DNA from: Croceicoccus sp. | GTDB taxonomy: Bacteria > Pseudomonadota > Alphaproteobacteria > Sphingomonadales > Sphingomonadaceae | Assembly: GCA_029936705.1 (NCBI GenBank) | Contig: JAPYSD010000077.1 | Location: 1 to 10,316, forward strand | Direction: 5' to 3' | Length of the DNA: 10,316 nucleotides | Shown here: positions 6,459 through 10,316 of the stretch, piece after piece | Layout of the letters: each line of letters starts with the position of its first letter | Position numbering within the stretch: the first letter of the stretch is position 1 | Notes under the pieces: model-generated | What the model was told of the DNA's origin: nothing | Seen by the model: the letters and a program-made list of their open reading frames with translations, nothing else | Databases searched by the model: none | Made by a program: the position numbers and the translations under genes

Positions 6459-6674
6459 ATGGCTGAAGCCGAAAATACCGATGATCGCCTGCGCCTCCTC
6501 ATCGAGCGCGTCGAACGCCTCGAAGAAGAGAAGAGAGGCATCAGCGACGACATCAAGGACGTATATTCTGAGGCTAAATCAGTGGGCTACCCGCTGACAG
6601 ATGTGCAAGAATCCTACGGGCCCGCTGCTTTCGCAGCGGGTCCAAAGAGGAATGGTGCTCAAGGTGGTGATTGA
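6459..6674 (+). CDS. gapR: GapR/DUF2312 nucleoid-associated protein, N-terminal half, interrupted after residue 44
   Basis: GapR is a small dimeric DNA-binding protein of alphaproteobacteria that prefers AT-rich, overtwisted DNA ahead of replication and transcription. Residues 9-44 are a strong match, with the family's coiled coil LIERVERLEEEKRGISDDIK (14-33) and DVYSEAKSVGY (34-44). After Y44 the frame loses all resemblance and reaches a TGA at 6672-6674, giving a 71-aa product with an unrelated tail. The missing half resumes at 6800 in another frame. Joining residues 1-42 to the 3' frame from 6800 gives 80 aa, a normal GapR length. The start is sound: AAGAAGGAA precedes ATG 6459 and promoter P4 lies upstream. 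Whether the cell makes only the truncated protein or a whole one depends on the intervening 215 bp. Family identity is confident; the functional state is not. Confidence 0.75.
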   Translation: MAEAENTDDRLRLLIERVERLEEEKRGISDDIKDVYSEAKSVGYPLTDVQESYGPAAFAAGPKRNGAQGGD

Positions 6675-6805
6675 TCGGGCGCGGCCCTCCACTATGGGGA
6701 GGGCTTCGGTCCACGCCCGATCACCGCTAGGTAGCGCCATACAATATAAAGATACCGATAGAAGTGTTCTTGATATCATGATTCCAGAAGGGTTGTTTCG
6801 GTTAT
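6585..6805 (+). other. 215-bp structured interruption within gapR
   Basis: The gapR frame reads GGC TAC (Gly-Tyr) at 6585-6590 and resumes with GGT TAT (Gly-Tyr) at 6800-6805, an offset of 215 bases, not a multiple of three. Two strong stems lie between: 6618-6628 with 6633-6643 (11 bp, one G-U pair), and 6672-6681 with 6714-6723 (10 bp) enclosing 6684-6690 with 6698-6704 (7 bp). CAAGAAT (6605-6611) can pair with GTTCTTG (6766-6772), and CCG plus GACA near the left end with TGTT plus CGG near the right end, which would bring the two junctions together. No clear terminal inverted repeat is seen. The group I rule (exon ending in U, intron ending in G) and the group II GUGYG start are not met at the junction that restores the protein. 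It could be a small mobile element, an unclassified intervening RNA or a translational bypass region. Confidence 0.6.
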
Positions 6806-6916
6806 GACGTAGCCATCATGCGCCAGATAGTCCGGCTCCGCAAAATGAACGCTGACGATCGCCGCGAGATGGAACTCATACTCGAGACCTACAAAGCTGC
6901 CCTCGGCATCGGCTGA
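6800..6916 (+). pseudogene. gapR: C-terminal half of the interrupted gapR
   Basis: From 6800 the frame reads GYDVAIMRQIVRLRKM and ends KAALGIG before TGA at 6914-6916, the DNA-binding and C-terminal part of GapR/DUF2312. It overlaps the upstream half by Gly-Tyr, so no residue is lost or added. The frame is closed upstream by TGA at 6779-6781, and the only conventional start, ATG 6818, has no ribosome binding site, so independent translation is unlikely. There is no stop or frameshift inside this half, which suggests that the interruption is recent or that the sequence is still expressed as part of a whole GapR. Confidence 0.75.
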
Positions 6917-6923
6917 ACGAGCA

Positions 6924-6948
6924 GGCGGAGCCTTCATATGGCTCCGCC
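6924..6948 (+). terminator. Stem-loop after gapR
   Basis: GGCGGAGCC (6924-6932) and GGCTCCGCC (6940-6948) pair perfectly around a 7-nt loop, 7 nt after the gapR stop. No T run follows and the next ribosome binding site starts 12 nt later. It may be a weak terminator or an RNA-processing or stability element between gapR and the 411-aa gene. Confidence 0.45.
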
Positions 6949-6973
6949 GCCATCATCCTGAAAGGAAGTCAAA

Positions 6974-8209
6974 TTGAACTTCGCGGCAAACCAGAGTTTC
7001 AGCTCATCAGCCTGGCCGGCGAACATCGATTTAGACCGGGTTTCCGACGTTCTGGCGGAAATCTCCCGCTACTCAATCGAGCAATCGAAATTCTACGACA
7101 TCCACGTCGTCGCGACGGCAGGCGATGGCTCGGAAAAACTGCCAGCAGCCCTCCAGGTGCATGACAGGACATCTCTCTCCGTGGCCCAGTCCGACGTCGG
7201 CGCCAAATATGGCATTCGGAACTATATCCGCATCGCCGCCGATGAAGGAAGCGCCATCCAGCGCGAACTCATGAATAACTCGATCAAGGCTGTCGGGACG
7301 AAGAACTCGGCGATCTCACACGCGCAGGCGATCGTGAAGATGATGAACCGCTCCTACCTTCTCGAGCGATCCATCCGCGGCAACGGGCGAGGCACGCGCC
7401 GCGAGTTTTCCCTAGCGTGCACCTCGGCTCATCCCGCTCATTGCAAAGTCCGCAAGGCTAGCAAGACTTACGAAGGGCTAGACGATCACGGCGAGAATAT
7501 TCTTTTCGCCACGCGCTCGCAGGTGGCAGTTGGGCATGGGCTGCACGAGATCCTCAATGAGATCAGCGACATCGCATTCAGCCAGCATGCTCTCGAGCGG
7601 ATATGGGAACGCAGCGATAAAAGGCATAGCAATTTTCACATGGCACTCGTCGATGCCTATGCCTCGCTGCAGGAATCCGTAGCCACTGTTGTGGTGGCAG
7701 CATGGCAGAACCGGCAGCCCTTGCCGGCCTATGTGGCTGCGCCTTTCCTCGGGGGCATGATTATCGCATCGATGCGTTTGTTCTATGTCCCTTCATCGAC
7801 GAACCGTTACGGGTTTCGCACTACAGGCAGGCGCAATTCAGCGCTCACCTTGACCGAGGATGTCCAGTTTCCATACGAGAGCTATGCTTTGGAATCGCTA
7901 GGCGAACTGGACATGGTCACCGAACGTCCCATCTTCGTTGGCGCAACCTACATGGGCGAAAACGATATCGGTAATTTGGGACGCCTCAAAGCCACGCATG
8001 ACTTCGCCGCGCTCCTTTCCAAAGAAGACGCAGCAATGCGTGTCCGTCAGTTTCGAGAGCTGTTCATGCAAGGCGTCATCACGTCCGATGATGAAAGCCT
8101 GGTCATGGATGCTGATCGCATTCTAGATCTCCAACGCGTAATGCTTCACAGGGATGATCCCGCTGATGATCGAATTTACGTGATGACCGGCACCCGGCAC
8201 AGCTTCTAG
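6974..8209 (+). CDS. Hypothetical protein, 411 aa, TTG start, family not recognised
   Basis: The start is TTG at 6974, with AAAGGAAG (6961-6968) five bases before it; no other start fits that site. The protein is soluble in appearance, with no signal peptide. Residues 22-50 look alpha/beta. Residues 110-150 are basic (RSIRGNGRGTRR at 132-143) and could bind nucleic acid. SQHALERIWERSDKR (203-217) resembles the helical motif of several small nuclease and toxin families, but without the rest of such a domain I do not assign one. A more hydrophobic stretch (about 236-272) is followed by aromatic and glycine-rich segments (278-337). The C-terminal part is acidic. No promoter is seen directly upstream, so it is probably read from the gapR promoter through the 6924-6948 hairpin. 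A strong terminator follows. The function is unknown. Confidence 0.85.
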   Translation: MNFAANQSFSSSAWPANIDLDRVSDVLAEISRYSIEQSKFYDIHVVATAGDGSEKLPAALQVHDRTSLSVAQSDVGAKYGIRNYIRIAADEGSAIQRELMNNSIKAVGTKNSAISHAQAIVKMMNRSYLLERSIRGNGRGTRREFSLACTSAHPAHCKVRKASKTYEGLDDHGENILFATRSQVAVGHGLHEILNEISDIAFSQHALERIWERSDKRHSNFHMALVDAYASLQESVATVVVAAWQNRQPLPAYVAAPFLGGMIIASMRLFYVPSSTNRYGFRTTGRRNSALTLTEDVQFPYESYALESLGELDMVTERPIFVGATYMGENDIGNLGRLKATHDFAALLSKEDAAMRVRQFRELFMQGVITSDDESLVMDADRILDLQRVMLHRDDPADDRIYVMTGTRHSF

Positions 8210-8551
8210 CGTACCAATCAAGCCGCTTACAGATCGAGACTGATCCCATGCGCAATCAAAGGCGCATGGGATCTTTGCTACCCAAGCGGTTGAGGAAGGC
8301 CTAATCGAGTAGCCCTGCAGCGGACCATCCCTACCTAGATCGCCATGCACTTCTTGGTATCGGATTCCTCTTATGACGGTAGTTAGGAACCGGTCAGTTC
8401 GCCGCAACTCTCAAGATTCCTTTCCCAACCCCGTCTCCAAGCCCCAACAGCATCATGGAAGGTTGGACTAGCCTACTATAGACGCCCGATCTTTAGGACG
8501 GGATGGCCGCCTTTACTGATATTCTTCAACGCGAGAAATGGCATCCTGGGC
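8210..8551. other. Intergenic region between convergent genes
   Basis: This 342-base stretch lies between the ends of two converging genes. Apart from the terminator at 8242-8276 I see no reading frame with a plausible start, no RNA gene, no promoter motif of the shared type and no clear repeat. It may serve as the 3' region for both genes; no terminator with a T run is obvious for the minus-strand gene. Confidence 0.4.
8242..8276 (+). terminator. Intrinsic terminator after the 411-aa gene
   Basis: GATCCCATGCGC (8242-8253) and GCGCATGGGATC (8262-8273) form a perfect 12-bp stem with an 8-nt loop, followed by TTT. It lies 32 nt after the stop. The lack of a matching T run on the other strand suggests that it mainly serves the plus-strand gene. 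Confidence 0.7.
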
Positions 8552-10228
8552 CTACGAGCAGACCTTCGTCGCATAATAAATATACCCGTCCACTGTGGTA
8601 TATGATGACGAGTTGCCAGAATGACAGCTATAATCGATGACCTGGCGATCATTATAATAATCGTCACCCTGAATAGGTCTCTGCTCCTTAATCATGAAGC
8701 ACGTTCCGCCGCGCGCCGCACAATCGGCTATATACTCTTTCTCTGTCTCTTGATACTTTCCCTCTGTATAAGGGTAGGCCTTTATCGTAGCGCCCGTGCA
8801 CCTCGTTTGTATCTGCAAGTTATTAAGGCCGTTGTCGGTGCAGGTAGGACATCCTGTCATGTTTGCCTCAGTCACAGACTCCGTCAGGGGCTTTCCGCCA
8901 TAGGTCTCGCAGAACTTCGCCGCCGCGGGTGAGCCCTTCACCAGACACGTACCTGTCCTCGTCCGGGTGGCCGAGCTCGAACACGTCGAATCCCACTTCC
9001 ACGGGCCCCATTGTACCGAAGTGCTCGCGGGGCAATCGGAATAGTCAGACACCGTTCGCGTCGACGATGGCGCCGTTCCCGAGCAATAGCTCCCCGAGAC
9101 ATTCGTGCCATCTTCTCGCTGACACCTTACTGTTCTGGTCTGCGCTTCCGCATCCGTGCAGTTCGCACCCGGGTCCACCCATGAGGAGGTGGTGTAGCTG
9201 TAAGAACAGCCGGAATAGACCCCTGCGCTTTCCGACGTCGCCGGCTTCGTCCCCGAACAGTTCGAGCCCGCCACGTTCGTTCCGTCGGAGCGCGTGCACC
9301 AGACACTGCGACCACGCGAGGCGCTCGAGCTGCACGTCGAACTCCAAGAGCCCCAGGCCCCAGCGTTCCAAGAATAGCTACAGCCGGAATAATCCGCGTA
9401 GGTCCGGCTATCGGCGGGCCGAGCACCCGAGCAATTGCTATCGGCGGCTGTCGTGCCGTCCGACCTCATGCACCGTACATAGCGCGTTTGAGGCTCATTG
9501 GCCGTGCACGACGCACCGCCGGCGTTCCAGTTGCCGACGTCCCACGAATATCCGCAGCCCGAATAATCAGCCACCGAGCGGCTCGCAGCCGGCTTCGCGC
9601 CCGAACAACTACCGTCACCGACAGTCGTCCCGTCCGAACGAAGGCAGGAAACCGATCGGGTCTGCGTTTCGCTCGCCGTACAGGATGCACCCGGATCCGA
9701 CCAACCACCGGTCTGCCAGGTAAACCCGCACGCAGAATAATCAGCGACAGTCCGAGTAGACGAAGGCTTTCCGCCGCCGCACGAAGCGTCCGCAACAACC
9801 GTGCCTGACTGATCGGTCCGGCACGTCACCGTGCGCGTCTGCGTCTCGCTCGAAGTGCAAGATGACCCTGGATCGTTCCAGCCCGACGACGACCACGAAT
9901 AAGTGCATCCCGCGCTGAAGCTCTGCGTCGCGGAAAGCGAGGGCATGGCAACCCCCGAACAATAGCTATCGTCAACAGCCCCGCCCGAAGCACGAACGCA
10001 GGTGGCCGCCCGCTCTACCGTATAGCTCCCGCAAAGCGAGGATTGATCGAGAGCGTTTCCGCTGCTGTCGACCGGGAGATAAGGCGACGTCTCCCACTGA
10101 TATGAGCCGTCGTTCTGCAGGGGGATCGGCCGGCGAAACACGACGTCCTGCGCCAAGGCCTGCCCCGACATCACGAAAACACCGGCACATCCAGCTGCGA
10201 GGAGCACCGCCTTCATCTTGCCTGTCAT
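8552..10228 (-). CDS. Secreted cysteine-rich protein with thrombospondin-type-1-like repeats
   Basis: From the chosen start (ATG at 10228) the protein has 558 residues. It opens with a classic signal peptide, MTGKMKAVLLAAGCAG then VFVMSGQALA, cleaved after ALA at about residue 26, so it is exported. Residues 66-108 hold a partial first unit. Six repeats begin at C108, 167, 225, 283, 341 and 399; spacing is 58-59, and the last runs to C460. Each has the pattern C-x15-C-x11-C-x12-C, an early Trp and usually TR-x-V-x-C and SDG(T), as in thrombospondin type 1 repeats but with four cysteines rather than six. A different cysteine-containing domain (about 463-558) ends the protein. Longer starts at 10249 and 10303 exist; the latter overlaps the promoter's -10 and is unlikely. 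No start has a strong ribosome binding site. A surface adhesin, pilus-tip or conjugation-associated role is possible; none is shown. Confidence 0.85.
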   Translation of the reverse strand: MTGKMKAVLLAAGCAGVFVMSGQALAQDVVFRRPIPLQNDGSYQWETSPYLPVDSSGNALDQSSLCGSYTVERAATCVRASGGAVDDSYCSGVAMPSLSATQSFSAGCTYSWSSSGWNDPGSSCTSSETQTRTVTCRTDQSGTVVADASCGGGKPSSTRTVADYSACGFTWQTGGWSDPGASCTASETQTRSVSCLRSDGTTVGDGSCSGAKPAASRSVADYSGCGYSWDVGNWNAGGASCTANEPQTRYVRCMRSDGTTAADSNCSGARPADSRTYADYSGCSYSWNAGAWGSWSSTCSSSASRGRSVWCTRSDGTNVAGSNCSGTKPATSESAGVYSGCSYSYTTSSWVDPGANCTDAEAQTRTVRCQREDGTNVSGSYCSGTAPSSTRTVSDYSDCPASTSVQWGPWKWDSTCSSSATRTRTGTCLVKGSPAAAKFCETYGGKPLTESVTEANMTGCPTCTDNGLNNLQIQTRCTGATIKAYPYTEGKYQETEKEYIADCAARGGTCFMIKEQRPIQGDDYYNDRQVIDYSCHSGNSSSYTTVDGYIYYATKVCS

Positions 10229-10301
10229 ATTACTCTGCGCCCACTTCATGATTGCCGCGAGCAGCCGCCGATGAGCAGCGCCGCCTATCTCTTCGAGAAA
10301 C

Positions 10302-10312
10302 ATTATAGGATA
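10302..10312 (-). promoter_or_regulatory. Promoter P5, -10 region of the minus-strand gene
   Basis: Read on the minus strand, TATCCTATAAT matches the shared CATCCTACAAT at 9 of 11 bases, with a perfect -10 TATAAT (10307-10302). The -35 would lie beyond the window edge. Transcription would begin near 10295, so the ATG at 10303 cannot be the start, and the leader to 10228 would be about 67 nt. Confidence 0.5.
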
Positions 10313-10316
10313 GCGC

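Noticed and set aside
6716..6745. TACAAT at 6740-6745 inside the gapR interruption as a further copy of the shared promoter
   Set aside because: It lacks the CATCC extension (GCCA instead) and the hexamer 18 nt upstream, CCCGAT, is not -35-like.
6585..6805. A conventional group I or group II intron in gapR
   Set aside because: At the junctions that restore the protein, the exon does not end in U with the intron ending in G, there is no GUGYG start, and no recognisable catalytic core or domain V is seen. An unclassified RNA remains possible.
6601..6807. 68-codon plus-strand open frame inside the gapR interruption
   Set aside because: It has no ribosome binding site and is read through two long perfect hairpins that better explain the sequence; its composition resembles no protein family I know.
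8123..8407. 94-codon minus-strand open frame in the convergent intergenic region
   Set aside because: It runs through the terminator hairpin and into the end of the 411-aa gene, and has no ribosome binding site or family resemblance.
8863..9723. 286-codon plus-strand open frame opposite the repeat protein
   Set aside because: It is a Ser/Arg/Pro-rich antisense shadow of the cysteine-rich repeats with no ribosome binding site or recognisable motif.
8851..9907. CRISPR array or DNA satellite in the periodic 174-bp region
   Set aside because: The periodicity is in the encoded protein; the DNA units have diverged and there are no identical short repeats with unique spacers.
10229..10303. Longer starts for the repeat protein at 10303 or 10249
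   Set aside because: ATG 10303 lies inside the -10 TATAAT, and both would place extra residues in front of an otherwise standard signal peptide. ATG 10249 cannot be fully excluded.

Overview
The window looks like an accessory region, such as a plasmid, an integrative element or a large temperate phage, of an alphaproteobacterium. The best taxonomic clue is a GapR/DUF2312 gene, a family largely confined to Alphaproteobacteria and their phages. High GC and two TTG starts with good ribosome binding sites agree with this. No replication, transfer, integrase or capsid gene is visible, so the replicon type stays open.

Layout. After the tail of a truncated gene (1-87) and a strong hairpin, a promoter drives a two-gene unit: a 277-aa protein I do not recognise and a 70-aa membrane-anchored protein. 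A second promoter at 1382-1411 appears to give a leaderless transcript for RNase HII (rnhB), followed closely by a 64-aa acidic protein, a sigma-70 family sigma factor and a cytosine-5 DNA methyltransferase with no restriction partner in view. A terminator that runs into a third promoter separates this unit from a full-length class A penicillin-binding protein (PBP1A type). A second terminator/promoter overlap leads to gapR. gapR is interrupted at a fixed point by 215 bp carrying two long hairpins; its C-terminal half resumes intact downstream, followed by an unrecognised 411-aa protein with a TTG start and a terminator. On the minus strand, filling the right end, is a secreted cysteine-rich protein with six regular 58-residue thrombospondin-type-1-like repeats.

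How it may fit together. Five genes or operons, on both strands, start from the same promoter-like sequence: CATCCTACAAT or a near match. In the four complete cases a -35-like hexamer ends exactly 18 nt before the -10. One of these controls the operon that encodes the sigma factor, so an element-specific regulon with autoregulation is a testable idea. The other main oddity is the structured 215-bp interruption of gapR. Reconstituting across it gives an 80-aa GapR of normal length, but it fits neither group I nor group II intron rules as far as I can see.

Limits: all calls were made by eye. RNA folds, promoter strength and family membership were not computed.
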